A stretch of 64,000 nucleotides of DNA from Methanomicrobiaceae archaeon (GCA_016937345.1 JAFGWE010000021.1:1-64000), one strand, 5' to 3'; positions 46,153 through 54,842 are shown, counted from the stretch's first letter. Made by a program: numbers and translations. Notes: generated from the letters alone by a model not told the origin.

Positions 46153-46431
46153 ATGAAGATGCCAACAAAGTTCAAGACATATTGTCCATACTGCAGAAAG
46201 CACGAGATCCATGAGGTAGAAAAAGTAAAGAAAGGCCGTGACCTTCACCTTCATTGGATTGACCGCCAGAAAGGACGCAGAGGAAAAGTAGGTAACATGG
46301 GAAAATTCTCAAAGGTTCCTGGTGGAGACAAACCTACAAAGAGAATTAATGTCAGATACCGTTGCACAGTATGCAAGAAAGCACATCTTAGAAGCGGTGT
46401 TAAAGCAGGCAAATTTGAACTTACGGAGTGA
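46153..46431 (+). CDS. rpl44e: Ribosomal protein L44e
   Basis: A 92-residue large-subunit protein with a zinc ribbon: CPYCRKH in the N-terminal part and CTVCKKAH near the end, and the basic [20 protein letters not shown] core. The start is ATG at 46153. It opens the L44e-S27e-aIF2-alpha-Nop10 run, which is conserved in archaea; the 106-base gap before it likely holds its promoter. Confidence 0.97.
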   Translation: MKMPTKFKTYCPYCRKHEIHEVEKVKKGRDLHLHWIDRQKGRRGKVGNMGKFSKVPGGDKPTKRINVRYRCTVCKKAHLRSGVKAGKFELTE

Positions 46432-46437
46432 TATAAT

Positions 46438-46626
46438 ATGGTTCGTGTAAACAGAGAAAACAGAACAAAATTCTATACAGTGAAATGTCCTGACTGCGAG
46501 AATGAACAGAAGATCTTCCAGAGAGCAAGTACAGTTGTAGATTGTGTTGTTTGTGGAAAGGTTCTCGCAGAGCCGAAAGGCGGAAATGCAGAGATAAAGG
46601 CAGAGATTATTGCCGAAAACGAGTAA
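46438..46626 (+). CDS. rps27e: Ribosomal protein S27e
   Basis: A 62-residue small-subunit zinc-ribbon protein: CPDCENEQ and CVVCGKVL pairs with the ASTVVDC strand between them. It follows L44e by six bases. Confidence 0.96.
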   Translation: MVRVNRENRTKFYTVKCPDCENEQKIFQRASTVVDCVVCGKVLAEPKGGNAEIKAEIIAENE

Positions 46627-46636
46627 ATATATTGTT

Positions 46637-47422
46637 ATGACTGAGAGAGAGTGGCCGGAAGAAGGAGAACTGGTCGTATGTACTGTTGCAAATGTTAAGG
46701 ATTTTGTAGCATTTGTAACACTGGACGAATATAACGATCGGGAAGGTCTGATTCCAATAGCCGAAATTGCGCGTGGATGGATAAAACATATTCGTGACTT
46801 TGTACGTGAAGGACAAAAGGTTGTATGCAAAGTTCTTCATGTAAATACAAGTCGCGGTCATATTGATCTCTCTCTTAAAGATGTCAATGATCATCAGCGC
46901 AAAGATAAGATACATGAATGGAAGAATGAGCAAAAAGCCAAAAAATGGATTGGTTTTATTGCAGAGGCTTCCGGTGTTTCAGAAGATCTTCTGAAATCAA
47001 AATTCTATCAGGAATATGGGGCACTTTTCCCTGTTTTTGAGGATATACTTGTTGATGAGGCTGCTACACTTAAAAAGCTGGGTCTTGATGAACCTGTCGC
47101 AAAAGCACTTGTTACAATTGCAGGTGAGAATGTAAAACTCCCTAAAGTGACAATTACAGGAACTCTTGTCCTGACATCAAACAAACCTGACGGAGTTAAT
47201 GTAATTAGAAGAGCACTCCGTAGTGCCCAACCGGTTATTGATGAAGTGGAGATCGAGCTTGTTTATGTTGGCGCTCCTAAATATCGTGTTAAAGTGACGG
47301 CACCTGATTACAAATCGGCAGAAAAGGCCATTAATAAAGTTGCAAGTGCAGCTATAGGTGTTATGGAGCGTGCTGAGGGTGAAGGAAGCTTTGTCCGAAA
47401 ACAGCGTGCTGGTAAGAGCTAG
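46637..47422 (+). CDS. Translation initiation factor aIF2 alpha subunit
   Basis: A 261-residue alpha subunit of the factor that brings Met-tRNA to the ribosome. An S1 domain fills residues 3-85 (GELVVCTVANVKDFVAFV, VNTSRGHIDLSLKDV), followed by the helical domain and a C-terminal alpha/beta part (VNVIRRALRSA, YRVKVTAPDYKSAEKAINK). The start ATG 46637 begins MTEREWPEEG. Nop10 starts directly after the stop. Confidence 0.95.
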   Translation: MTEREWPEEGELVVCTVANVKDFVAFVTLDEYNDREGLIPIAEIARGWIKHIRDFVREGQKVVCKVLHVNTSRGHIDLSLKDVNDHQRKDKIHEWKNEQKAKKWIGFIAEASGVSEDLLKSKFYQEYGALFPVFEDILVDEAATLKKLGLDEPVAKALVTIAGENVKLPKVTITGTLVLTSNKPDGVNVIRRALRSAQPVIDEVEIELVYVGAPKYRVKVTAPDYKSAEKAINKVASAAIGVMERAEGEGSFVRKQRAGKS

Positions 47423-47581
47423 ATGAGCCGAAAAATAAGATGCTGTCCAAAGGATGGCAAATATACTCTCTCTTCTGAATGTCCTGTTTGTGGGAGCAAA
47501 ACCAGGATTGCACATCCTCCACGTTACTCTCCTCAGGACCGATATGGGGATTTACGCAGGGTGATTAAGAAAAATGCATGA
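47423..47581 (+). CDS. nop10: Nop10: H/ACA RNP component
   Basis: A 52-residue protein missed by simple length filters. It shows CCPKDGKYTLSSECPVCG, the zinc ribbon of archaeal Nop10, then HPPRYSPQDRYGDLRR, the conserved RNP-binding tail. Nop10 is part of the pseudouridine-making H/ACA complex with Cbf5. Its ATG abuts the aIF2-alpha stop, and its last bases overlap the ATG of the next gene. Confidence 0.96.
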   Translation: MSRKIRCCPKDGKYTLSSECPVCGSKTRIAHPPRYSPQDRYGDLRRVIKKNA

Positions 47582-48320
47582 TATTGTTGTTAACTTTTTT
47601 AAAGAGGACAGTTATTCCTGCGATATATTGATTGAAGGATTGCCTGGTGTTGGCCAGGTTGGAAAACTTGTTGCAGAGCACATGATAGATGAACTCGGTG
47701 CAGAGAAAATTGCAGAGATTCATTCACTGTATTTTCCTCCCCAGGTACTTATCGACGAAAATGGTGTAACAAGTCTTCCTAATAATGAAATCTACAGGTA
47801 TGAGGGAGATAACTTTAATGTTATGTTTCTTGTTGGCGATTTTCAAAGTGCATCTCCTGAAGGTCACTATCTTTTAACCGATAAATATCTGGAAATAGCA
47901 GAAAAAGCAGGTGTAAGAAGGATATACACTCTTGGTGGCTATGGTGTGGGTCATCTCATCGAAGATGTGCGTGTTCTCGCAGCCGTCAACGATGAAAAAT
48001 TAAAAGATGAAGTTGAGTCTGCAGGAGCCGTTTTTACAAACGGAGAACCTGGAGGCGGAATAATCGGAGCCTCTGGTCTTCTTCTGGGTATGGGCCATAT
48101 AAGGGGTATTGAAGGGATTTGTCTGATGGGAGAGACATCAGGATACCTTGTAGATCCCAGGAGCTCAAACTCGGTGCTGTCTGTTCTTTCTAAACTCATT
48201 GGCATCGAGGTGGATGCAACAAAACTTCAGGAAAGAGCTGATGAAATGGAAAATTTTGTTGAAAAGATAAAGGCATCTGAGAGGGCAAGTTCGGAAGAAG
48301 AGCTAAATTATATTGGTTAA
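47574..48320 (+). CDS. PAC2-family protein (proteasome assembly chaperone-like), copy 2
   Basis: A 248-residue PAC2 paralogue: EGLPGVGQVGKLVAEHMID, SLYFPPQVLIDENG, VRRIYTLGGYGVGH and GETSGYLVDPRSSNSVL. Its last three residues (Tyr-Ile-Gly after Asn) are close to but not a strict HbYX tail. It overlaps nop10 by eight bases and precedes endonuclease Q by two. The position after nop10 repeats in archaea, so it is probably constitutive. Confidence 0.88.
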   Translation: MHDIVVNFFKEDSYSCDILIEGLPGVGQVGKLVAEHMIDELGAEKIAEIHSLYFPPQVLIDENGVTSLPNNEIYRYEGDNFNVMFLVGDFQSASPEGHYLLTDKYLEIAEKAGVRRIYTLGGYGVGHLIEDVRVLAAVNDEKLKDEVESAGAVFTNGEPGGGIIGASGLLLGMGHIRGIEGICLMGETSGYLVDPRSSNSVLSVLSKLIGIEVDATKLQERADEMENFVEKIKASERASSEEELNYIG

Positions 48321-48322
48321 AT

Positions 48323-49441
48323 ATGATTCTTACTGCTGACTTTCACATTCACTCTCTTTTTTCAATGGCAGCATCAAAGAATACAACTCCTGAATTACTT
48401 ACTAATTCCTGCAGGATTAAAGGTCTGGACGTTCTGGGGAGCGGAGATGCATTTCATCCTGTATGGCGGAGAATGTGGGAGAATTTTTCTGAAAATTCTA
48501 AAGATATTTTGATTGTGCCATCTGCGGAAGTTGAAGGGAATGGTAAGGTGCACCATCTGATATTGATGGAAGACTTCTCGCAGGCGGCTGAAATATCTGA
48601 AAAACTTCAACCTTTCAGTTCAAATATTGATAGGGCCGGAAGGCCAAATGTTGGATTGAATGGATATGAAATCGCCGAAATTGTTCATGAGTGTGGTGCA
48701 TATATTGGTCCTGCACATGCCTTTACTCCCTGGACGGGTATGTATGGTCGTTTCAGCAGTATAAATGACTGCTATTCTGATGAGAAGCCTGATTTTCTTG
48801 AACTGGGTCTTTCTGCGGATACATCATATGGTGACAGAATATCTGAACTTGATGATATACCGTTTCTTTCGAATTCAGATGCACATAGTTCGTTGCTTCA
48901 TAAAATTGGAAGGGAGTTTAATCGTATCAAATCTGTTTCCGGACGGCCTGAGGATATTCTAAGATCTGTCTTAAAAGGAGATATTGTTTTAAATGCAGGT
49001 TTTTTTCCAGAAGAAGGTAAATATAATCGGACTGCCTGTTCAAGATGCTATAAGCATTATTCTCTTACCGAAGCTGAAGAACTGTCCTGGAAATGTCCTC
49101 TGGATGGTGGAAGAATAAAAACCGGAGTTTCTGACAGGGCATTTTCTATGAGTGATAGGAAAGAAAAAAGTAAAAGACCTCCTTATTTACACATAATGCC
49201 TCTTGGAGAGATTATAAAAGAGGTGATGGGCCTTTCCTCACCCTGTACAAAAAAGTGTTCTGATTTATATTATGAGTTGATATCTGCTTTTGGAAATGAA
49301 ATAGCTATACTTATAGATACTCCTGTAGAAAAAATATCTGAAATTTGTAATCCTGTTGGAATAGCAATAGGAAAATTCCGGGAAGAAAAAGTTATTCTCC
49401 ATCCGGGTGGTGGCGGGATGTACGGATCTTTTGAAATTTAA
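48323..49441 (+). CDS. Endonuclease Q (PHP-domain DNA repair nuclease)
   Basis: A 372-residue EndoQ-type protein that cuts 5' of deaminated bases such as uracil and hypoxanthine. The PHP metal site is DFHIHSLFS, GSGDAFHP, PSAEVEGNGKVHH, and HAFTPWTGMYG, with FLSNSDAHS further on. The zinc-ribbon part has CSRCYKHYSL and CPLDGG. The C-terminal third (PPYLHIMPLGEII onward) matches the family. It closes the long rightward run. Confidence 0.9.
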   Translation: MILTADFHIHSLFSMAASKNTTPELLTNSCRIKGLDVLGSGDAFHPVWRRMWENFSENSKDILIVPSAEVEGNGKVHHLILMEDFSQAAEISEKLQPFSSNIDRAGRPNVGLNGYEIAEIVHECGAYIGPAHAFTPWTGMYGRFSSINDCYSDEKPDFLELGLSADTSYGDRISELDDIPFLSNSDAHSSLLHKIGREFNRIKSVSGRPEDILRSVLKGDIVLNAGFFPEEGKYNRTACSRCYKHYSLTEAEELSWKCPLDGGRIKTGVSDRAFSMSDRKEKSKRPPYLHIMPLGEIIKEVMGLSSPCTKKCSDLYYELISAFGNEIAILIDTPVEKISEICNPVGIAIGKFREEKVILHPGGGGMYGSFEI

Positions 49442-49457
49442 TATTTCTCTATTATTT

Positions 49458-49634
49458 TTATTTTGAACTTTCTCGAATCTGGCCCTGTATCTGGTTTCTG
49501 ATCTCTTTAATCTCCTCAAGTGCTTTATCTCTTGTTTCATAATCTCCTCGTTCATGTGCGGCCGAAGCTACGTCTGTTAATTGTATGAGGAGGGAAAAAG
49601 TGTCTTTGTCTTCAAGGATTCTGTTTGAGATCAT
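49458..49634 (-). CDS. Small helical protein of 58 residues, unknown
   Basis: A short open frame on the minus strand in the gap between EndoQ and the CbiA-like gene. It starts MISNRILEDKD and ends IRNQIQGQIRESSK. The sequence is a plausible two-helix protein (FSLLIQLTDVASAAHERG, ALEEIKEIRNQ) with normal amino-acid make-up. A GTGAAAAGAA stretch lies 10-19 bases upstream. I do not recognise it. It is short, but the composition is better than random and no other gene covers the region. Confidence 0.55.
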   Translation of the reverse strand: MISNRILEDKDTFSLLIQLTDVASAAHERGDYETRDKALEEIKEIRNQIQGQIRESSK

Positions 49635-49687
49635 TGCTTCTTTATTCTTTTCACAGGTTTAATAGATAAATTTACTTAAACCTATTC

Positions 49688-51028
49688 TTATAAATTGTTT
49701 TTATTCTTAAATGCCTTCAAAACGAAATTTTCTGCAAATTTGTCTGTAAAATATGCATGTGTGTATCCGGCAAGGACATTTTGTACATATATGCCGTCGT
49801 AGTTGTCTTCAATGCCTGTTCCTCTGGATAGTTTTATTGCAAATTTTGTATCATATCCACAGTTAATTTTAGTGTAATGGAATTCATGTCCTTTATAGGA
49901 TATGTTTTGTGGGAGAATACTTTTGTCTGTAATACATTTTGCAGATACGTAGCCCAGCGCCTGAAACCGATCCATTTTTATTGCATCTGCAGGAATTATT
50001 CCACACATTTTTGAATTTTTATTTTCATATGTCAGTTTTTCACAGAGATATGTGAGTCCTCCGCATTCTGCATATATTACCATGCCATTGTCTGCTGCTT
50101 TTTTTATGTCATCCCGGCAATTTGATTCTTCAAGTTTTTTCATGTGGAGCTCCGGATATCCCCCTCCAAAATAAACAGCATCAACTTCCGGAAGACTGTT
50201 CCTAATCGGGCTGAAAAAGACAAGTTCTGCACCAAATTTTTTTAATCTCTCAAAATTGTCCTGGTAATAAAAGTTAAATGCCTCATCAAATGCAATTCCG
50301 ATTCTGACTTTTTCTTTTTCACAACTGAAATCCTCTTTTAACTGTAAATCATTATAGGAGTTTTCTTTTGTTTGTTTTGAAATTTCAATTATTGCATCAA
50401 TATCTGAATTTTTTTCCAGTATTTCTGTAAATTCTGCCATGGCACTCGTTTCATGAGCCATTTTAAGTCCTAGATGGCGGCTTTCAGTTGATTTTTCTTT
50501 ATGGTGTGGGATCCATCCAAGTGCCGGAAGATAAAGTGATGACTTTATCATTTCAGAATGTCTGTTACTTCCCAGATTGTTAAAGATGATTCCTGCAATA
50601 TTAACATCAGTGTCAAAAGAAGCAAATCCTTTTGCAACTGCATTTACACTTCTTGATGATCCCTTTGTATCGATTACAAGGATTACAGGAGCTTTTAGAA
50701 TTTTGGAGACATGTGCCGTACTTCCTGTGTCTTCTCCGTCCAGACCGTCATACATGCCCATGACTCCTTCTATTACTGCAATATCCGCTCCTTCACAGGC
50801 AAGTGCGAATGTTTCTTTCACTCCATTTTCACCCATCATGTAGGGGTCAAGATTTCTTGAATTTCGTTTGCAGATTGCTGTATGATGTGAAGGATCAATG
50901 AAATCCGGTCCTACTTTAAAGGGCTGAACTATTAGCCCTCTTTTACGTAGAGCTGACATTAAAGCGCTTGCAATTGTTGTTTTGCCACATCCGCTGTGTG
51001 TTCCTGCTATTATTATTGTCGGGATCAT
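49688..51028 (-). CDS. cfbB: Cobyrinate / Ni-sirohydrochlorin a,c-diamide synthase (CbiA/CfbB)
   Basis: A 446-residue amidotransferase that amidates side chains a and c. The N-terminal domain has GTHSGCGKTTIASAL and KVGPDFIDPSHH, EGVMGMYDGLDG, and INNLGSNRHSEM; the C-terminal domain has YAECGGLTYLCE with the nucleophilic Cys and GHEFHYT. In methanogens the same family makes the F430 precursor (CfbB) and cobyrinate diamide (CbiA); placement next to cobalt uptake and cbi genes is equally fitting for both. It may serve both pathways. Confidence 0.9.
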   Translation of the reverse strand: MIPTIIIAGTHSGCGKTTIASALMSALRKRGLIVQPFKVGPDFIDPSHHTAICKRNSRNLDPYMMGENGVKETFALACEGADIAVIEGVMGMYDGLDGEDTGSTAHVSKILKAPVILVIDTKGSSRSVNAVAKGFASFDTDVNIAGIIFNNLGSNRHSEMIKSSLYLPALGWIPHHKEKSTESRHLGLKMAHETSAMAEFTEILEKNSDIDAIIEISKQTKENSYNDLQLKEDFSCEKEKVRIGIAFDEAFNFYYQDNFERLKKFGAELVFFSPIRNSLPEVDAVYFGGGYPELHMKKLEESNCRDDIKKAADNGMVIYAECGGLTYLCEKLTYENKNSKMCGIIPADAIKMDRFQALGYVSAKCITDKSILPQNISYKGHEFHYTKINCGYDTKFAIKLSRGTGIEDNYDGIYVQNVLAGYTHAYFTDKFAENFVLKAFKNKNNL

Positions 51029-51100
51029 CTGATTATCCTTATTTTATTTTTTAAAATTCTGTTTTTCAATCTTTTGAATTGTAAAATAATGGTCTTTATG

Positions 51101-51120
51101 GTATAATATTAATATTGTAT
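51101..51120. promoter_or_regulatory. Palindrome in the cfbB-cbiM divergent gap
   Basis: GTATAATATTAATATTGTAT has a perfect AATATTAATATT centre and matches its own complement at 16 of 20 positions. It lies about 75 bases upstream of cfbB (on the minus strand) and could overlap a promoter. Confidence 0.4.
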
Positions 51121-51180
51121 CCTTTAAATGAATCATTTCAACTTGGCTAAAAATAAATAGTAATAACTCAAATTAATCTG

Positions 51181-51220
51181 ATGATTGTAGTATTCAATCA
51201 TATAATCATAATTTTGATTA
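51181..51220. promoter_or_regulatory. Twin inverted repeats upstream of cbiM
   Basis: ATGATTG (51181-51187) pairs with CAATCAT (51195-51201), and TAATCA (51203-51208) pairs with TGATTA (51215-51220). The four TGATT-type half-sites lie in alternating orientation, 30-65 bases before the cbiM start. They look like a double operator. No riboswitch-like fold is seen. Confidence 0.5.
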
Positions 51221-51247
51221 ATATATCATTTAAGGAGATTTAAAAAA

Positions 51248-51946
51248 ATGCATATTATGGAAGGTTTTCTACCATCACCATGGTGGCAGATATGGTGGAT
51301 TCTGGCTTTGCCATGTATTATTTATGGTTTTTATAAACTGAGGAGTATCCTCAAAGAAAACCGCGAGCTTCTTCCTCTTCTCGGTGTTGCAGGCGGTTTT
51401 ATCTTTGTTCTGTCAGCATTAAAACTGCCGTCAGTTACAGGAAGCTGTTCACACCCGACAGGTACAGCACTTTCTGCAATAACATTTGGTCCATGGATTA
51501 CTGCTGTTCTTGGGTTTATAGTACTTCTGTTTCAGGCTCTTTTCATTGCTCACGGAGGAATTACCACACTTGGTGCAAATGCCATGTCGATGGCTATTGT
51601 GGGTCCTGTTGTCGGGTATTATGTCTATAAGGGTCTTGATAAAATAAACTTCAATTTCTTTGCAAATGTATTCATTGCAGCATTTTTGTGTGATATTGTG
51701 ACATACTGTGTTACATCACTTGAGCTTGCACTTGCATTCCCTGCAACAGCAGGAGGTTTTGTTGCATCTTTCGGTGCTTTCCTTGGAGTTTTTGCACTGA
51801 CTCAGTTGCCTCTTGCAATTATTGAAGGACTTGTGTTTGTTGTTATATTCAAGTATATCATAATGCTGAAACCGGAACTTCTAATAAAATTAAAAGTTCT
51901 CTCCGAAGAAAAAATGAAGAAAGTACAGGGGGAAATTGAAGAATGA
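51248..51946 (+). CDS. cbiM: Cobalt ECF transporter S component CbiM
   Basis: A 232-residue membrane protein that binds cobalt through its N-terminus. It begins MHIMEGFLP, the family signature in which Met1-His2 chelate the metal, so the start is fixed. About seven hydrophobic segments and the GSCSHPTGTALSA and AHGGITTLGANAMSM motifs are present. A ribosome site AAGGAGA precedes it. It overlaps cbiN by four bases. Confidence 0.96.
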   Translation: MHIMEGFLPSPWWQIWWILALPCIIYGFYKLRSILKENRELLPLLGVAGGFIFVLSALKLPSVTGSCSHPTGTALSAITFGPWITAVLGFIVLLFQALFIAHGGITTLGANAMSMAIVGPVVGYYVYKGLDKINFNFFANVFIAAFLCDIVTYCVTSLELALAFPATAGGFVASFGAFLGVFALTQLPLAIIEGLVFVVIFKYIIMLKPELLIKLKVLSEEKMKKVQGEIEE

Positions 51947-52254
51947 AATATAAACTTGAGATAATTACAGTTATTGCAATTATAATCTTTATTGGTATAT
52001 TTTTGTATACAGACACTCTTGTACAGGCAACCGGTGAAGAAGGCTGGGGTGGCTCCGATGGTCTTGGTTCTGAGATGCTTGAAGCACAGGGCTATGAACA
52101 ATGGATAGACAATTCGGATTATACTTTTACACCACCATCAGGCGAGATTGAATCCTGTCTTTTCGCGCTTCAGGCAGTATTTGGAGGACTTTTAATCGGC
52201 TGGGTCTTTGGATCCTGGTATACTGAAAGAAGACTTAAGAAAAATCCAAACTAA
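51943..52254 (+). CDS. cbiN: Cobalt transporter accessory protein CbiN
   Basis: A 103-residue protein with two membrane helices (about 7-25 and 70-90) flanking an extracellular GEEGWGGSDGLGSEMLE segment, typical of CbiN. CbiN assists CbiM loading with cobalt. Its presence argues for cobalt rather than nickel uptake. Confidence 0.93.
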   Translation: MKYKLEIITVIAIIIFIGIFLYTDTLVQATGEEGWGGSDGLGSEMLEAQGYEQWIDNSDYTFTPPSGEIESCLFALQAVFGGLLIGWVFGSWYTERRLKKNPN

Positions 52255-52270
52255 TTTTTTTAAACATTAA

Positions 52271-53071
52271 ATGTATTATGAATTCCTGGAAGATATTGCT
52301 CAGACAAACCGGCTGAGGGATCTCCATCCGCTTATAAAAATTATTCTGGGACTTGGCTGTATTCTGATATCGGTCTCTTCACAGAGCATTGTTGCTCCTT
52401 TAATTATAATAATTACAATTAGTTTTGCAACGATATTCCTTGCAGGAATTGATTTCAGGTTTTATCTGAAATTGCTCCTTATACCACTTGGATTTGCGGT
52501 ATTAAGTGTTATTGTGATTGTTTTTATGCGAAACAGCGGGCAGATTCTTTTTAGTTATCCGCTTGGTGACTGGTTTTTATTAACAGTGTCATATGGCAGT
52601 TTAAATGAGGGAATTCTTATATTTTCGCGTGTATTTGCTGGTATGTGCTCTTTGTTTTTCATATCCCTTACAACGCCTGTAACCGAGACTTTCGGACTTG
52701 CTGTAAGGTGTCGTATTCCCGGAGAATTTATTGATCTTTCAATGCTCATATACAGGTTCATCTTTGTTCTTATTGAACAGGCAGCACAGATTTATAATGC
52801 ACAGCATATGAGGCTTGGATATGGAAATTTAAAAGAGGGAATTAACTCTTTTGGGATGATGGCAGGAGCCCTTTTCATAAACACCTGGAATGCAGCAGAA
52901 AATCTCATTATGGCTATGGACTCGCGATGCTATGACGGCAGGTTTGCTATGCCGGATGATAGTGCAGCCATGTCATTTCCCCTGCTTTGTCTTGTAATTG
53001 TTTACCTTATGGTAAATACGGGTATAGCAGTATATACATCAGGATTTGTTCTTTTTGGAGTTGCATATTAA
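52271..53071 (+). CDS. cbiQ: Cobalt ECF transporter T component CbiQ
   Basis: A 266-residue integral membrane protein with about five helices and the ECF-T coupling motifs in cytoplasmic loops (AAQIYNAQHMRLGYG, an A-R-G-type helix, given as QAAQIYNAQHMRLG). It couples CbiM to the ATPase. Its stop overlaps the cbiO start by one base. Confidence 0.92.
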   Translation: MYYEFLEDIAQTNRLRDLHPLIKIILGLGCILISVSSQSIVAPLIIIITISFATIFLAGIDFRFYLKLLLIPLGFAVLSVIVIVFMRNSGQILFSYPLGDWFLLTVSYGSLNEGILIFSRVFAGMCSLFFISLTTPVTETFGLAVRCRIPGEFIDLSMLIYRFIFVLIEQAAQIYNAQHMRLGYGNLKEGINSFGMMAGALFINTWNAAENLIMAMDSRCYDGRFAMPDDSAAMSFPLLCLVIVYLMVNTGIAVYTSGFVLFGVAY

Positions 53072-54252
53072 TGAATAATATAATTGAGATAAAAAATATC
53101 AGTTACAAATATCCGAATGGTCCCGATGCTTTAAAAAATATCAGCTTCAGCATAGGCAAAGGTGAAAAAATAGCCCTTGTCGGTCCAAACGGTGCAGGCA
53201 AATCAACTCTTCTTCTGATGCTCAACGGAATGATAAAACCGGATTTGGGTGAGATCCATTTTTCAGGCAGCCCTGTCAGATATGACCGGAATAACCTTAG
53301 GGAACTGCGAAGAAGAGTAGGATTTGTCTTTCAAAATCCTGATTCACAGATTATTGCACCTACGGTTTTTCAGGATGTGGCATTTGGCCCTGTTAATCTG
53401 GGTCTCTCAAAGGATGAGATCAAATCGGTTGTAGGGGATGCATTATCCGCTGTAGGACTTAAAGGATTTGAGAGAAGGCCGCCTCATCAACTTAGCGGTG
53501 GAGAAAAGAAGAGAGTCGCAATGGCAGGAATTCTTGCAATGAGTCCTGACGTTCTGGTATTTGATGAACCGACAAGCGCTCTTGATCCGGCAGGTTCTGA
53601 GGATATTATGGAACTGTTGGATGAGATGCATATTGATGGTAGAACAATCATCATCTCGACTCATGACGTTGAACTGGCATACCCCTGGGCAGACAGAGTT
53701 ATTCTTATTCAGGAGGGTGAGATTCTGGCCGAAGGGACTTCGGGAGAGGTATTTTATAATAAATCCCTTGTAAAATCGGCAAAACTATCAATGCCTGTTC
53801 TTCTTGATTTATATGATGGCCTTGTTGAAAGAGGGATGCCTGAATCAGACAATCTTCCTAAATCTATTCTGGATTTCATCCATCTTTTGTATGCAAACAG
53901 TTCTGATATAAGAAATACTGAAAATATGGATTGCGGAATTATTTATCTTGTAGATGCCGACAGGATAAATCCGGGGGAGATTAAATCGCTAATTTCTTCT
54001 CTTGAAATTAATGGAATTGGGGCTATGGGCTCTAAGGCAAAAATGATGGCAGATATTGAGAAAATTGAGCTTGATTATACCTATGGTGTCATAGACAAAT
54101 GTCTTCTTAAATCAATAAATCGTAAAAATTCGATGATTATAACCACTGCCGGTATGATTAAAAGGGTTTATGACAGGGTTTTGGAATTTAATCAGGAGAG
54201 TATGCGGGATATTACAATAAGAAACTGCACTGAGATTAATACAAAATTATGA
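53071..54252 (+). CDS. cbiO: Cobalt ECF transporter ATPase CbiO with C-terminal extension
   Basis: A 393-residue ABC ATPase. GPNGAGKST (38-46) is Walker A, LSGGE (141-145) the signature, VLVFDEP (161-167) Walker B and His198 the switch. Residues about 275-393 are an extra domain (CGIIYLVDADRINPGEIKS, VIDKCLLKSINRKN, ITTAGMIKRVYDR) that I cannot name. The start is ATG 53071, overlapping the cbiQ stop; the longer frame upstream is not real. It converges with cbiE, eight bases apart. Confidence 0.93.
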   Translation: MNNIIEIKNISYKYPNGPDALKNISFSIGKGEKIALVGPNGAGKSTLLLMLNGMIKPDLGEIHFSGSPVRYDRNNLRELRRRVGFVFQNPDSQIIAPTVFQDVAFGPVNLGLSKDEIKSVVGDALSAVGLKGFERRPPHQLSGGEKKRVAMAGILAMSPDVLVFDEPTSALDPAGSEDIMELLDEMHIDGRTIIISTHDVELAYPWADRVILIQEGEILAEGTSGEVFYNKSLVKSAKLSMPVLLDLYDGLVERGMPESDNLPKSILDFIHLLYANSSDIRNTENMDCGIIYLVDADRINPGEIKSLISSLEINGIGAMGSKAKMMADIEKIELDYTYGVIDKCLLKSINRKNSMIITTAGMIKRVYDRVLEFNQESMRDITIRNCTEINTKL

Positions 54253-54260
54253 TATTTTTT

Positions 54261-54842
54261 TTAGAAATTACCAATAATTAATACAAAAAGACTGCTTATC
54301 CTTTCCGGCGGGTCGGATATCGGGGATGTTACTATTCTTTCGTTATCATATCCAAGATTTTCGCATAATGATACTTTTAGAGAAGAATTGATGCATTTTA
54401 GATTGTTGCATAATATATTGATATCAAATGCAGGGTCTGCAATTAAAAATACAATATATCCACGTTCTATCTCCTCTGAGGCCTTTTTTATCGCCGCAAT
54501 GTGATCCTTTCCATGGGCGTTTACCACAACAGCTTTTGTAAGAGGTATTTTGATTTTTGCAAATGCATACTGCATTGAGGAGATGCCGGGAATTATTTTG
54601 CCACTAAGATATCCAAGACCTGCAAGCATGGGATCGCCAGTTGAAAGCACTACAGCTCCCTCAGGAAGATTTTTGAGAGCCTTGTAGTCTGTTATCTCAT
54701 TTACTTTGGAATTTGTTCCAATGTATTTTTTGCATAATTCGATGGCCCTTTTGGAGCCATATATAAGATCTGCGGATTTTATGGTCGAGATTGCCTCTTC
54801 AGTAAGCATTCCCGGTCCGCATCCTGAGCCAACGATCTTCAA
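54261..54842 (-). CDS. cbiE: Cobalt-precorrin-7 C5-methyltransferase
   Basis: A 193-residue SAM methyltransferase that methylates C-5 in the anaerobic corrin route. The fold begins MKIVGSGCGPGMLTEEAI and shows STGDPMLAGLGYL and VVNAHGKDH; a final ERISSLFVLIIG. Its start overlaps the cbiD stop by four bases. It is the last gene of the operon. Confidence 0.9.
   Translation of the reverse strand: MKIVGSGCGPGMLTEEAISTIKSADLIYGSKRAIELCKKYIGTNSKVNEITDYKALKNLPEGAVVLSTGDPMLAGLGYLSGKIIPGISSMQYAFAKIKIPLTKAVVVNAHGKDHIAAIKKASEEIERGYIVFLIADPAFDINILCNNLKCINSSLKVSLCENLGYDNERIVTSPISDPPERISSLFVLIIGNF

Noticed and set aside
49265-49555. A 96-codon minus-strand frame overlapping the end of EndoQ
   Set aside because: Basic, composition unlike a protein, and covered by EndoQ on the other strand; the 58-residue frame nearby fits better.
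51029-51247. Cobalamin riboswitch before cbiM
   Set aside because: No B12-box-like conserved core or long folded leader; only short palindromes are present.
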